This document shows, piece by piece, positions 14,533 through 22,933 of a DNA stretch of 24,904 bases. This stretch comes from Chloroflexota bacterium (GTDB lineage Bacteria; Chloroflexota; Anaerolineae; Anaerolineales; Villigracilaceae). The position numbers were made by a program, and so were the translations under genes. Within the stretch, counting starts at the first letter, position 1; each line of letters starts with the position of its first letter. Location: contig JAKAMM010000002.1 of assembly GCA_021812905.1 (NCBI GenBank), positions 1 to 24,904 of the forward strand, given 5' to 3'. The notes beneath the pieces are model-generated. The model had not been told where the DNA came from, did no database searches, and was given only the letters and a program-made list of their open reading frames with translations.

Positions 14533-14572
14533 CAAAGCAGGATTGCTTCGGCCTTCGGCCTCGCAATGACAT
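14533..14572 (-). repeat. Dispersed ATTGC...GCAAT hairpin repeat
   Basis: The core at 14542-14570 is ATTGCTTCGG followed by a GGCC-TTC-GGCC hairpin and GCAATGAC. The minus strand reads GTCATTGCGAGG...CGAAGCAATCC, which I recall as a widespread intergenic repeat in many phyla. It lies 4 bases after the carboxyltransferase stop, in the 123-base gap before accC. The rest of that gap shows nothing besides the accC ribosome site. Confidence 0.6.
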
Positions 14573-14574
14573 CC

Positions 14575-16125
14575 TTATAACGGAATATTTCCGTGTTTCT
14601 TGGCGGGATTTGCGTCGCGCTTATTTTGTAACATCTCAAGCGCATTGATCAGGCGCGGACGCGTCTCTTTCGGTTCGATCACATCGTCGACATATCCGCG
14701 TTCTGCGGTTATATAAGGGTTGGCAAACTTCTCACGATACTCGGCCACCAATTCTGCCTTGCGCTTGACAGGGTCTTTTGCCTTCTCCAGTTCTTTGCGG
14801 AAAATGATGCTGACCGCGCCGTCTGGTCCCATCACTGCGATCTCAGCGGTGGGCCAGGCTAAATTTAAATCACCGCGAATATGTTTGGACGACATCACGC
14901 AATAAGCGCCACCGTAAGCCTTGCGTGTAATCACTGTCAACTTGGGCACGGTCGCTTCACAGTAGGCATAAAGTAGCTTGGCGCCGGAGCGGATGATGCC
15001 GCCGTGCTCCTGGTGAGTTCCGGGCAGGAAGCCTGGAACATCTTCAAAAGTGATGATCGGAATGTTGAACGAATCGCAGACACGCACAAAACGAGCGGCT
15101 TTTTCGCTGGCGTCAATATCCAGCACGCCAGCCAGCACCGCAGGCTGATTGGCAACGATGCCCACCGAATGTCCGCCGAGACGCGCAAAACCAACCACAA
15201 TGTTTGCCGCAAAGTTTTCATGGATCTCAAAGAAATGTCCATCATCCACGATCATGTGAATGACTTCCTTGATGTCGTATGGCTTGTCCGGCGATTCGGG
15301 GACAATGGTGTTCAGTCCTTCTTCCATGCGCAAAAGATCATCCCCATTCTGAATGAAGGGTGGATCCTCCATGTTGTTTTGCGGCAGATATTCCAGCAAT
15401 TGGCGGATGAGGAACAATGTATCCGCTTCGTTATCAGCGGCGACATGACACACGCCTGATTTTTCCGAGTGGACACTTGCGCCGCCAAGATCTTCGAATG
15501 AAACATCCTCATGTGTTACCGTCTTGACCACATCCGGGCCGGTGACGAACATGTAGGATGAGTTACGTACCATGAAAATAAAATCGGTTAGAGCAGGCGA
15601 ATAAACCGCGCCCCCGGCACAGGGTCCCATAATGACGCTGATTTGTGGGATCACGCCCGAAGCCAGTGTGTTGCGCAGAAAAATGTCGGAATAACCTCCC
15701 AGCGAAACGACACCCTCTTGAATGCGCGCGCCGCCTGAGTCGTTTAATCCGATCACGGGCGCGCCGGTCTTCATCGCCATATCCATGATCTTGCATATCT
15801 TTTCCGCATGAACTTCTCCAAGCGAACCGCCAAACACGGTGAAATCCTGCGAGAAGACGTAAACCAAGCGGCCTTCGATGGTGCCCCAACCGGTCACGAC
15901 AGAGTCGCTCAAGAATTTTTGCTCGTCCAGGTTGAAATCGTGAGTGCGATGTTCGACGAAAGCATCCACCTCGTGAAAGGAGCCCTTGTCGAGAAGGATG
16001 TCAATGCGTTCGCGAGCCGTCAATCGGCCCTTCTTGTGTTGGGCATCGATGCGATCTGTTCCGCCGCCCAATTGGGATTTGGATTTCATTTCACGCAGAT
16101 GGATGATTTTCGGGTTTTCGCTCAT
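14575..16125 (-). CDS. Acyl-CoA carboxylase carboxyltransferase subunit (PccB-like)
   Basis: This 516-residue two-crotonase-fold protein moves the carboxyl group from biotin to an acyl-CoA. The N-terminal oxyanion hole is [14 protein letters not shown] and the C-terminal one is [15 protein letters not shown], with [16 protein letters not shown] following. Overall it is closest to propionyl-CoA carboxylase beta and methylmalonyl-CoA decarboxylase alpha. The residue after GGAY, C409, sits where Asp marks propionyl-CoA preference and Ile marks acetyl-CoA preference in actinobacterial enzymes, so specificity is unclear. The gene overlaps the upstream membrane-protein gene by 35 bases. With the BC and BCCP genes downstream it makes a three-part carboxylase. 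No decarboxylase-type membrane subunit is present. Confidence 0.92.
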   Translation of the reverse strand: MSENPKIIHLREMKSKSQLGGGTDRIDAQHKKGRLTARERIDILLDKGSFHEVDAFVEHRTHDFNLDEQKFLSDSVVTGWGTIEGRLVYVFSQDFTVFGGSLGEVHAEKICKIMDMAMKTGAPVIGLNDSGGARIQEGVVSLGGYSDIFLRNTLASGVIPQISVIMGPCAGGAVYSPALTDFIFMVRNSSYMFVTGPDVVKTVTHEDVSFEDLGGASVHSEKSGVCHVAADNEADTLFLIRQLLEYLPQNNMEDPPFIQNGDDLLRMEEGLNTIVPESPDKPYDIKEVIHMIVDDGHFFEIHENFAANIVVGFARLGGHSVGIVANQPAVLAGVLDIDASEKAARFVRVCDSFNIPIITFEDVPGFLPGTHQEHGGIIRSGAKLLYAYCEATVPKLTVITRKAYGGAYCVMSSKHIRGDLNLAWPTAEIAVMGPDGAVSIIFRKELEKAKDPVKRKAELVAEYREKFANPYITAERGYVDDVIEPKETRPRLINALEMLQNKRDANPAKKHGNIPL

Positions 16126-16537
16126 AAGACTCTCTTTGAAAATAATTCAGATTTTTTGGATTAAGAACAACCGCGCTTACAAAAGCTAGCAGGATGACGG
16201 TGGCCAGAAGGTCGAAGGGCCAATTGGCCCGCAGCTCAGCCTGGACGAAAAGCCGGTCAGCCCAACTCCAGGCCGTATACAAACCTGATGCGACCAGCAA
16301 AGCTGCACGCATGTAAGGTTTTCTGTTCCACCAACTCCATAGCAGGAATAAGCCGGTCAAGGCCCAGAGCGCGCCCGTCGCTGCAATATAGATGGGACCC
16401 GGTTGCGGCGCGTACGCTATCAGGGTGTCGCGCCATAAAATGCCTGCGGCGAAGCGCACAGTGTTCCAGGCTGTCAGGATTAACACCAGCCATAGAAGCA
16501 GAGTTACTTGAAATGAAAACTTAAAACCTGGTTTCAT
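16091..16537 (-). CDS. Small four-helix membrane protein, unknown function
   Basis: This 148-residue protein has four hydrophobic segments (about residues 8-32, 46-68, 75-90 and 106-125) joined by short charged loops, and a polar C-terminal tail ([19 protein letters not shown]). I do not recognise a family. Its ATG shares one base with the stop of the GT-C transferase (TAATG), and its end overlaps the carboxyltransferase start by 35 bases, so it is translationally coupled at both ends. The tryptophan-rich composition is consistent with an accessory subunit of the membrane transferase, but that is only contextual. Confidence 0.75.
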   Translation of the reverse strand: MKPGFKFSFQVTLLLWLVLILTAWNTVRFAAGILWRDTLIAYAPQPGPIYIAATGALWALTGLFLLWSWWNRKPYMRAALLVASGLYTAWSWADRLFVQAELRANWPFDLLATVILLAFVSAVVLNPKNLNYFQRESYERKPENHPSA

Positions 16538-18621
16538 TATTTGGCTGGTTTGGGTAAAAATCGCATCAGATCTTTATCGTCCCAACTGGCAACTGTTTCG
16601 AGACGGTTAGCATATTGACCTCGATAGGGTGTGCCTTGCAGCATGGTGGAATTGGCAAATACGTAGCGCATACCCGTGTCGTATAAATAATCAGAACCAA
16701 CGCCTTTTTTCATGGCTTGGAAATAATCGGAACTGTTGGCCAGCCCGTCCATATTGACGACGGTTCTATCGTGAATAAAATAAGCGAAACTTCCGCCGCC
16801 GGTCATGCCGATGATGTCGCCCGGTTTGGTGTGCGCCTCCAAAAAGGGGATTACATCCATATAAGGCGCGTCGGGTGGGGTGGTGCCGTGCGGCATCTGT
16901 GAGCTGGTGACTTTCCAATAGCTGAAAGACATTTGCGCGCCGAGCGCGGCGACCAATACCCAGGTCAAGGCTTGTGTGACTGCCCATCTTTTGAGCAGGA
17001 GATCGAACAAAGTATTTACGAGTATCGCGATGACAAAGACAGAAAGGATTTGTTCTGTCAGCCAGTACCATCCTTTCAAAGCCGAATATCCGGTGATGTT
17101 GTAGGACAGGATCTGCAGCCAGCTTCCGACCAGCAATGGGATCAGGCCCGCTTTAACAATGGCTTTGACTGACTGTTTTCGCCTCAACAGAAAAATGCCG
17201 CATAGAATAATTACGGCGACTGCAATAATGATTAAAAAATTACTGCGCCAAAGTATGGTGCTTGCTGAAGCCGGGTCTGTGTAAAAAAGCCGGTTGCTCC
17301 AATCTCTCAACAGGGGGATCAATTGTCCCCAGGCGTTGGAGCCGCTTGGGTCCAGCGCCAGAAACGAAAGAGTGTCTTTGGGTGTGCCACCGTAGATGAT
17401 GATCGCAAATGTGCCCCACCAGCGCTTGATCTCTCCGCTGATTGGACTGAATGAGCCAAAAGCGAACTTGCTCCAGAGCATGTAGATGGCCATTAATCCA
17501 CCAAGAACGCCGTAATACGCCAACCCTTCCCTGAACCAATCTTTCCAATATTTTTTTAATTGCTGCAGGGGCGGGACCATCACCGCATTCATACCGGGAG
17601 TGCGGAATACGTATGTTATGCCCCGAATGAGGAGAATAAATCCAAACGTGAACGCGGCATCCAGCAATAAAATGACCGCCGAGAAGACTGGCAGAATATG
17701 AAGCTTTCCCCCCGCCAGTAAGAGGATGGATAGTGGCAGACTGCTGGCGGCAATTGCCAGTAAAATATTTTGTAATACTTTAAGCGGTTTCCAACTGGCT
17801 GGCTGTTGATAAAGTCCCCAAAAGTAGAAGGCCGGAACTTTGATAATCAGCGCGGCGGCAATCATGATCATGGTTGCGTTTGTCGAATTGTAATAGCCAG
17901 GCAGACCGAGCCGCGTAATGAAGGCCGCCAATGCTGCGGCGAAAATAGCCAGGATATCGAGCGGCAGGAGATAACGCATTGGCGTGGCACGGAATACAAT
18001 CCAGATTCCTGCGATGATGGTGAAAAAGGCTAAATCGAGTCTGCTGAACGTAACGAGTGCGGCGCTGAATCCCAGTACCGCAATTTGCTGAATGCTGGGT
18101 TGAGTTTTGCGCCATCCCTGCTCAAACTTGTATACCATGTAAAGAAACAGCATGGTACAAAACAGGCCAATCCCCGATTCGAGTCCCTGTCTGTAATAAG
18201 ACCAGACCATGAACGGACTGAACACCCAATATATGGCCGCCAACGCTCCGGTCAGGCGCGAGACCGTAGCGCTGAGCAACCGGTAAAGGATGATGGCGGT
18301 CGAGACACTGAGCAAGCTCATGACGATCAGCAGAACGCGTAAAGGCAGGATCAGATTGAAGCGGGCCAGCGCAAAGATCGGGATGCAGATCAGCATCCAT
18401 AATGGGTGATAGCCGTTGGTTAGATGGATGCCATCCATTGTGCTGCCCAGCCCCATGCTGATATTCTGCGCTATTTTGAAATAATAATAAGCGTCATCGC
18501 GAATAAACCAATTATTTGCAAAATTCCATGCGTCGGACGTCGCCGCAAAGATTTGAATTGGCATAAACACGATCACGAGAAGAATTTCAAACCACGGTAA
18601 CTTTTTCGAAATTATTTTCAT
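16537..18621 (-). CDS. GT-C fold membrane glycosyltransferase-like protein
   Basis: This 694-residue protein has about a dozen transmembrane segments and a soluble C-terminal domain of about 130 residues. The first outer loop after helix 1 has the paired acidic residues of GT-C enzymes (FIRDDAYYYFKIAQN), followed by LTNGYHPLW. These enzymes use polyprenyl-phosphate sugars to glycosylate lipids, polysaccharides or proteins on the outer membrane face. The exact acceptor is unknown. It starts 4 bases after the MDR gene stop; TAGG at that stop serves as the ribosome site. A donor could be made by the DPM1-like enzyme at 1327-2067, which is inference. Confidence 0.78.
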   Translation of the reverse strand: MKIISKKLPWFEILLVIVFMPIQIFAATSDAWNFANNWFIRDDAYYYFKIAQNISMGLGSTMDGIHLTNGYHPLWMLICIPIFALARFNLILPLRVLLIVMSLLSVSTAIILYRLLSATVSRLTGALAAIYWVFSPFMVWSYYRQGLESGIGLFCTMLFLYMVYKFEQGWRKTQPSIQQIAVLGFSAALVTFSRLDLAFFTIIAGIWIVFRATPMRYLLPLDILAIFAAALAAFITRLGLPGYYNSTNATMIMIAAALIIKVPAFYFWGLYQQPASWKPLKVLQNILLAIAASSLPLSILLLAGGKLHILPVFSAVILLLDAAFTFGFILLIRGITYVFRTPGMNAVMVPPLQQLKKYWKDWFREGLAYYGVLGGLMAIYMLWSKFAFGSFSPISGEIKRWWGTFAIIIYGGTPKDTLSFLALDPSGSNAWGQLIPLLRDWSNRLFYTDPASASTILWRSNFLIIIAVAVIILCGIFLLRRKQSVKAIVKAGLIPLLVGSWLQILSYNITGYSALKGWYWLTEQILSVFVIAILVNTLFDLLLKRWAVTQALTWVLVAALGAQMSFSYWKVTSSQMPHGTTPPDAPYMDVIPFLEAHTKPGDIIGMTGGGSFAYFIHDRTVVNMDGLANSSDYFQAMKKGVGSDYLYDTGMRYVFANSTMLQGTPYRGQYANRLETVASWDDKDLMRFLPKPAK

Positions 18622-18625
18622 TTAC

Positions 18626-19657
18626 CTATCCAATATCCAGAGTGATTTTTCCGAACTGTTCACCGCGCCAGAGCCGCTCCTGTGCGTGCGCCGCATCTTT
18701 CAGCGGGAAAGTTTTATCGAGCACCGGTTTTAGTTTACCGGCCACAACCAGGTCCATCACGGTTTTAAAATCCTTCAAGTGACTCATGGTCGAGCCGATG
18801 ATGGAAAGATGTTTTGCAAAAATAAAGCGATTATCAATTTCAAATTTCGGCCCGCCGCTGTTGCCCACTGTCAACAGCCGACCGCCTTTTCGCAGAGCGC
18901 GCAAGCTGAACATGAACGTTGTCCCAACGTTGTCAACCACCAGATCGGCGCCCCGCTTCCCGGTCGCGAGAAAGACCGGCTTTGACCAATCTTCTTCTTT
19001 GGAGCGGTCAATCAGAATGTCTGCGCCGAGCGACTCGGACAGTTTTAACTTGTTCGCATCCGAACCCACGACGATGACGCGGGCGCCGCTAAATTTAGCG
19101 ATCTGTACGCTGGCGGTGTTTACTCCGCCCCCCGCGCCGACAATGACCACCGTTTCACCGGCCTGCAAATTTCCACGCGTGATAAGCGAGTGCCACGCGG
19201 TTTGATAAACGAGAGCCGCCGCGGCCGCGGCGTGGAAATCAAAATCATCCGGCAATTTATAAAGTTGGCGTACCGGCAGGCTGACAAATTCCGCGTATGT
19301 GCCGCGCACAGATTCGCCGAGCAGACACCAATTGCGGCACATGTTATCCCAACCGGAGAGACAGGCCTCGCATTTGCCGCAACCCAGATTGGCATTGATG
19401 ACGACATGATCGCCAACTTTGAATTCGCTAACACCCTCGCCCAGCGCGGACACTTCGCCCGCGCCATCCGCGCCGTTGATGTGGGGCAGTTCCAGCTTTA
19501 TGCCGGGCCAGCCGTTACGGACAAGAACATCCATGCGGTTTAGCGCCGCAGTTCGCAAGCGGATAAGAACCTCACCAGGCTTTGGTTCAGGCGTAGGAAA
19601 TTCGGCGTACTCCAGGACTTCCGGCCCGCCGTGTTGATGGAATAAAACTGTTTTCAT
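18626..19657 (-). CDS. MDR superfamily oxidoreductase with structural zinc lobe
   Basis: This 343-residue medium-chain dehydrogenase/reductase has the structural zinc cysteines C93, C96, C99 and C107 in LGCGKCEACLSGWDNMC and a nucleotide-binding VIVGAGGGVNTASVQIAKF. The catalytic-zinc positions look altered: NRMD at 40-43 has Asn where alcohol dehydrogenases have Cys, and HINGADGAG has no GHE. It is therefore more likely a reductase of quinone, crotonyl-CoA or enoyl type than a classical alcohol dehydrogenase. The gene lies 11 bases after the acyl-CoA dehydrogenase and 4 before the GT-C gene. A role in acyl-CoA metabolism fits its neighbours, but the substrate is unknown. Confidence 0.85.
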   Translation of the reverse strand: MKTVLFHQHGGPEVLEYAEFPTPEPKPGEVLIRLRTAALNRMDVLVRNGWPGIKLELPHINGADGAGEVSALGEGVSEFKVGDHVVINANLGCGKCEACLSGWDNMCRNWCLLGESVRGTYAEFVSLPVRQLYKLPDDFDFHAAAAAALVYQTAWHSLITRGNLQAGETVVIVGAGGGVNTASVQIAKFSGARVIVVGSDANKLKLSESLGADILIDRSKEEDWSKPVFLATGKRGADLVVDNVGTTFMFSLRALRKGGRLLTVGNSGGPKFEIDNRFIFAKHLSIIGSTMSHLKDFKTVMDLVVAGKLKPVLDKTFPLKDAAHAQERLWRGEQFGKITLDIG

Positions 19658-19668
19658 TTTCTAAACGA

Positions 19669-20838
19669 TTACTTGAAGCCCAATTCAGAGCGGCTGATAA
19701 CCATCCGTTGAATTTCGCTGGTGCCCTCATAGATTTCGGTGATCTTAGCGTCACGGAAATAGCGCTCGACTGGAAGCTCTTTGCTATATCCCATGCCGCC
19801 ATGAATTTGGACAGCGGCGTGCGCGCAATACATGGCGGTTTCGGACGCGAATAATTTTGCCATGGACGATTGCAATGTGAATCGTTCTCCGGTTGTCTTG
19901 GAATTTTCTTTTGCCATGGCGGCATTGTAGACGAGTAACCGCGCTGCTTCAATGCGCGTCTTCATATCCGCGATCTTGAAGCCTGTGCCTTGAAACTCGC
20001 CGATCTTCTGGCCGAAGGCTTCCCGCTCACGCGCATAAGAAACGCTGGCCTCATAAGCAGCTTCAGCGATGCCCAGTGCCTGAGTCCCAATGCCGATGCG
20101 ACCGACATCCAAAACGGTCATGGCGATCTTAAAGCCATCACCTTCCTTGCCAAGCAAATGCGCGGCGGGCACGCGGCAATTCTCGAAGATCAGTTCGCTG
20201 GTGGCCGAAGCGCGGATGCCCAGCTTGGGTTCTTTCTTGCCGCGAATGAATCCCGACAAATTTTTTGCGTCCACCAAAAAGGCGCTGATGCCCTTTTGTT
20301 TTTTCGCAGGGTCGGTGACCATGAAGACCACGAAGTAATCAGCAACCGGGCCGGACGTGACCCATGACTTGCGTCCGTTGAGAACATAGGAATCGCCGTC
20401 GCGCGTGGCGCGGCTTTTCATTGTACCCGCGTCCGAGCCGGACATTGGTTCGGTCAGCGAATAAGCGCCTATCGCGGCGCCTGACGCGACCGGTTTCAGG
20501 AATTTCTGTTTTTGTTCCTCAGTGCCGAAGGTCATAATGCCGTGGCAGTACAGCGAATTGTTGACCGACATGATCACGCTGTGCGCCGCGTCGGCTTTGG
20601 CGATCTCTTCCATGGCGAGCACGTAAGCCATGGTGTCCATGCCTGCGCCGCCGTATTGCTCCGGGACCTCGATGCCCATAAATCCCATCCCGCCCATTTT
20701 CTTGATCGTCTCGTAAGGGAATTCCCCGCTTTCATCGAATTGCGCTGCGATTGGTGCGATTTCCTTTTGTGCAAAATCATGAGCTGCATCGCGGATCATT
20801 TTATGTTCATCGCTGAGAGGGAATAAAACATCGCTCAT
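19669..20838 (-). CDS. Acyl-CoA dehydrogenase, short-chain type
   Basis: This 389-residue flavoprotein oxidises an acyl-CoA to the 2-enoyl-CoA and passes electrons to ETF. Signatures are the FAD-binding AYSLTEPMSGSDAG and SWVTSG, the helical RIEAARLLVYNAA, QIHGGMGY, and the catalytic base E371 in IYEGTSEIQR. The glutamate position and overall length match short-chain or butyryl-CoA-type members. The ATG at 20838 has GGAGG 5 bases upstream; the open frame continues upstream but homology starts at SDVLFPLSDEH. It heads the operon that continues through the carboxylase, and no ETF genes are in the window. Confidence 0.94.
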   Translation of the reverse strand: MSDVLFPLSDEHKMIRDAAHDFAQKEIAPIAAQFDESGEFPYETIKKMGGMGFMGIEVPEQYGGAGMDTMAYVLAMEEIAKADAAHSVIMSVNNSLYCHGIMTFGTEEQKQKFLKPVASGAAIGAYSLTEPMSGSDAGTMKSRATRDGDSYVLNGRKSWVTSGPVADYFVVFMVTDPAKKQKGISAFLVDAKNLSGFIRGKKEPKLGIRASATSELIFENCRVPAAHLLGKEGDGFKIAMTVLDVGRIGIGTQALGIAEAAYEASVSYAREREAFGQKIGEFQGTGFKIADMKTRIEAARLLVYNAAMAKENSKTTGERFTLQSSMAKLFASETAMYCAHAAVQIHGGMGYSKELPVERYFRDAKITEIYEGTSEIQRMVISRSELGFK

Positions 20839-20866
20839 GTGAGCCTCCGTGTGAAAGTATGGCATG

Positions 20867-20872
20867 ATTATA
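20867..20872 (-). promoter_or_regulatory. -10 box upstream of acyl-CoA dehydrogenase operon
   Basis: A perfect TATAAT reads on the minus strand at 20872-20867, in the 45-base gap after ksgA. The expected start is near 20860, giving a 22-base leader with the GGAGG site. No convincing -35 is seen at the right distance, so strength and identity are uncertain. Confidence 0.45.
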
Positions 20873-20883
20873 CCGCCTGCATG

Positions 20884-21714
20884 TTACTTGTATTGACCGC
20901 AGAGCGCTGACCACTCATCTATGCTTAATGTCTCGGCCCGCCTTTGCGGATCAATCCTGCCGCGCTTGAGCAGGGCTTCGGCGTCTGCCGGTTGGATGTG
21001 TAACCCGGCTGACAAAGAGTTGCGAAGCATTTTTCGCTTTTGGCTGAACCCGGCTTTGATGAGCTTAAAGAAAGTTGGCAGAAGCGGGGAAGGGATCAAA
21101 GGCTCGGGACGAATCTCGATCTTGACGACTGCTGAATCGACCTTGGGCGCAGGGAAGAATGCGTTTGCTGGAATCTGTGCGGCGATGAAAGGCCGTCCGT
21201 AGACTTGCACGCTCAACGCCAGCAGACTCATGTCGGGCGGCATTGAGCAAATGCGCTCCGCAACTTCTTTTTGGATGGTCAGCACGATGCGACGCGGCTT
21301 TGGGTCAGATTCCAGCAGGTGACGGATGATGGCGGATGTGATGTTGTATGGAATATTGGCGGCCACGATGTAATCTGCTGGAAGGCCGAGGTCTTTCGGA
21401 GAAAAGTCCAGGATGTCGCCGTGGATTAAACGGACGTTGGCATAAGGTTTGAGAACGCCGCGTAAAACGGGAAGCAGTTTCTCGTCCAATTCGACCGCCA
21501 CTACTTCGCGCGCCAAAGCCGCCAGGTGCCGCGTCAAACTGCCGAGGCCGGGTCCAATCTCCAGAACCGTATCCGCATTTTCAATCCCGGCCGCGACGGC
21601 GATATTTTCCAACGCCAGCGGATCTTCCAAAAAATTTTGGCCGAGACGTTTATCGGCGTGCAGGCCGTATTGTTTGAGAAGCGCCGCGGCGTTGAGAGGG
21701 GGAATATTTTTCAT
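20884..21714 (-). CDS. rsmA: 16S rRNA dimethyladenosine transferase KsgA/RsmA
   Basis: KsgA uses S-adenosylmethionine to dimethylate two adjacent adenines near the 3' end of 16S rRNA (A1518 and A1519 in E. coli) during small-subunit maturation. The 276-residue protein shows KRLGQNFLEDP, the SAM motif VLEIGPGLGSLTRHLA, the acidic VVAVELDEKLLPVL, catalytic NIPYNI, and the C-terminal GFSQKRKMLRNSL. The ATG at 21714 overlaps the stop of the G5/3D gene in ATGA, and the longer open frame upstream is rejected. The link to a G5/3D gene echoes the yabE-rnmV-ksgA cluster of Bacillus, with rnmV missing. Confidence 0.96.
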   Translation of the reverse strand: MKNIPPLNAAALLKQYGLHADKRLGQNFLEDPLALENIAVAAGIENADTVLEIGPGLGSLTRHLAALAREVVAVELDEKLLPVLRGVLKPYANVRLIHGDILDFSPKDLGLPADYIVAANIPYNITSAIIRHLLESDPKPRRIVLTIQKEVAERICSMPPDMSLLALSVQVYGRPFIAAQIPANAFFPAPKVDSAVVKIEIRPEPLIPSPLLPTFFKLIKAGFSQKRKMLRNSLSAGLHIQPADAEALLKRGRIDPQRRAETLSIDEWSALCGQYK

Positions 21715-22910
21715 TGCAGCACGTACATAATATTCGACGGCACAGGTGCCAGAAAATAAACGGTCACGTACCTTCCCCATTGGCCGCCCTCTTGCGCATA
21801 TTGAGCATCGGTATAACCCAGATCGATCCACAGCTTGCCGGGGATGCCGCCGCCAATGTCCTCAACTGTGGCATATCCATAGCCGGGGATAAATAAGGCC
21901 TGGCCTCGCATGTTGGCATACCAGTTGTAGATAAAAGCCACCACGCCTTTTTGTACAGGTTTGCCGCTGGCAGTGCCGGGGTAACAACGGTCCGCCGCCG
22001 AGTGGCATGGCGAGTAGGCCGTGGCGAACAATTGTACGGCGCGCCAATATTGGATTTGCACGCCGTCCACCGTCGTGGTGTGGACAACTGGCTTTGTGCC
22101 GTATCCGACCACGCGGTCTTTCGGCGGGCGCACGACGGTTTCTGATTCGGTTTGCCTCGAAACCTCCACACCGTCTTGATATCGAATACGCACACGGCTA
22201 ACTGATAAACCAGGTTGCCCGGGTTGTAGGGTTTCCTGATGATCGAGTTCAACATCAGGCGAGGATTGGAAATCACTTTTAAACGGGATGGACTTTTGCG
22301 CCAGCACCAGCGACTCGCTGATTCGGATCACGCGTATCTGCCCATCTTGCGGCAGCGCTTCATTCTCGGACGGTTGGCTGGAGTCTAGTCCAAGTAGCGG
22401 AATCCCAGCTTCGGCCAGTGCGCCGCCGACCGTCCCAGCTGAGGAGCGGATGTGAATCTGTTTGCCGTCCACGCTGACGGTTAATTCGCGCGACGGTGTG
22501 TAGATCACGGTCATCGCGTTCGTGATGGGTGTGTCTGCTGGCGGATTGAGTTGATCTGCCGCATAAATCTGCGCGCCCGTTTGAGCGATAGCTTCGCCGA
22601 CGGTTTGTGCTGTAGTTTGCATCGTCGTGCCGTTGACTGTGATCGTGACTGCGCGCCGAATTTGAAGCACGGTCGTTTTCGCCTGAGCAATCGGCTGGTC
22701 GAGGGGGACAGGGTTGCCGTTAAACAAAACGCGGTCAGCGGGGCCGAGCACGATGCCAGCCTGGACGATGAGTTTGCCCGGCACGCGTTCGTTTGTGGTC
22801 AGCGTGTGGATTTGGCCGCCGTCGATGATGGTGATAGTGGATAGTGTTTGCGGCTGACAAGCAAGCAAAAACAAAAGAATTACTGGAGCCAGCCAGCGGA
22901 GAATTTTCAT
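21711..22910 (-). CDS. Lipoprotein with DUF348, G5 and 3D domains (YabE/Rpf-like)
   Basis: This 399-residue secreted lipoprotein has a signal peptide ending in the lipobox LLAC (C18). It contains three DUF348 ubiquitin-like repeats (about residues 25-70, 88-125 and 143-190), a G5 domain (about 225-275) and a C-terminal 3D domain (about 295-395). Such proteins, including YabE and resuscitation-promoting factors, remodel peptidoglycan. Two of the three conserved aspartates of the 3D domain are present: D351 in VEDIGGG and D363 in IDLGY. The first, normally in AVDP, is replaced by an AFIYNWY stretch. It starts without a ribosome site behind a TATAAT, and its stop overlaps the ksgA start. Confidence 0.88.
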   Translation of the reverse strand: MKILRWLAPVILLFLLACQPQTLSTITIIDGGQIHTLTTNERVPGKLIVQAGIVLGPADRVLFNGNPVPLDQPIAQAKTTVLQIRRAVTITVNGTTMQTTAQTVGEAIAQTGAQIYAADQLNPPADTPITNAMTVIYTPSRELTVSVDGKQIHIRSSAGTVGGALAEAGIPLLGLDSSQPSENEALPQDGQIRVIRISESLVLAQKSIPFKSDFQSSPDVELDHQETLQPGQPGLSVSRVRIRYQDGVEVSRQTESETVVRPPKDRVVGYGTKPVVHTTTVDGVQIQYWRAVQLFATAYSPCHSAADRCYPGTASGKPVQKGVVAFIYNWYANMRGQALFIPGYGYATVEDIGGGIPGKLWIDLGYTDAQYAQEGGQWGRYVTVYFLAPVPSNIMYVLQ

Positions 22911-22916
22911 GCAGTA

Positions 22917-22922
22917 ATTATA
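22917..22922 (-). promoter_or_regulatory. -10 box giving a probable leaderless mRNA for the G5/3D gene
   Basis: TATAAT reads on the minus strand at 22922-22917, ending 6 bases before the ATG at 22910. There is no ribosome site and no strong -35 at standard spacing; TTGAGC at 22950-22945 is 22 bases away. The nucleotidyltransferase stop lies just upstream, so read-through is also possible. Confidence 0.45.
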
Positions 22923-22933
22923 ACGTGCAGCGG

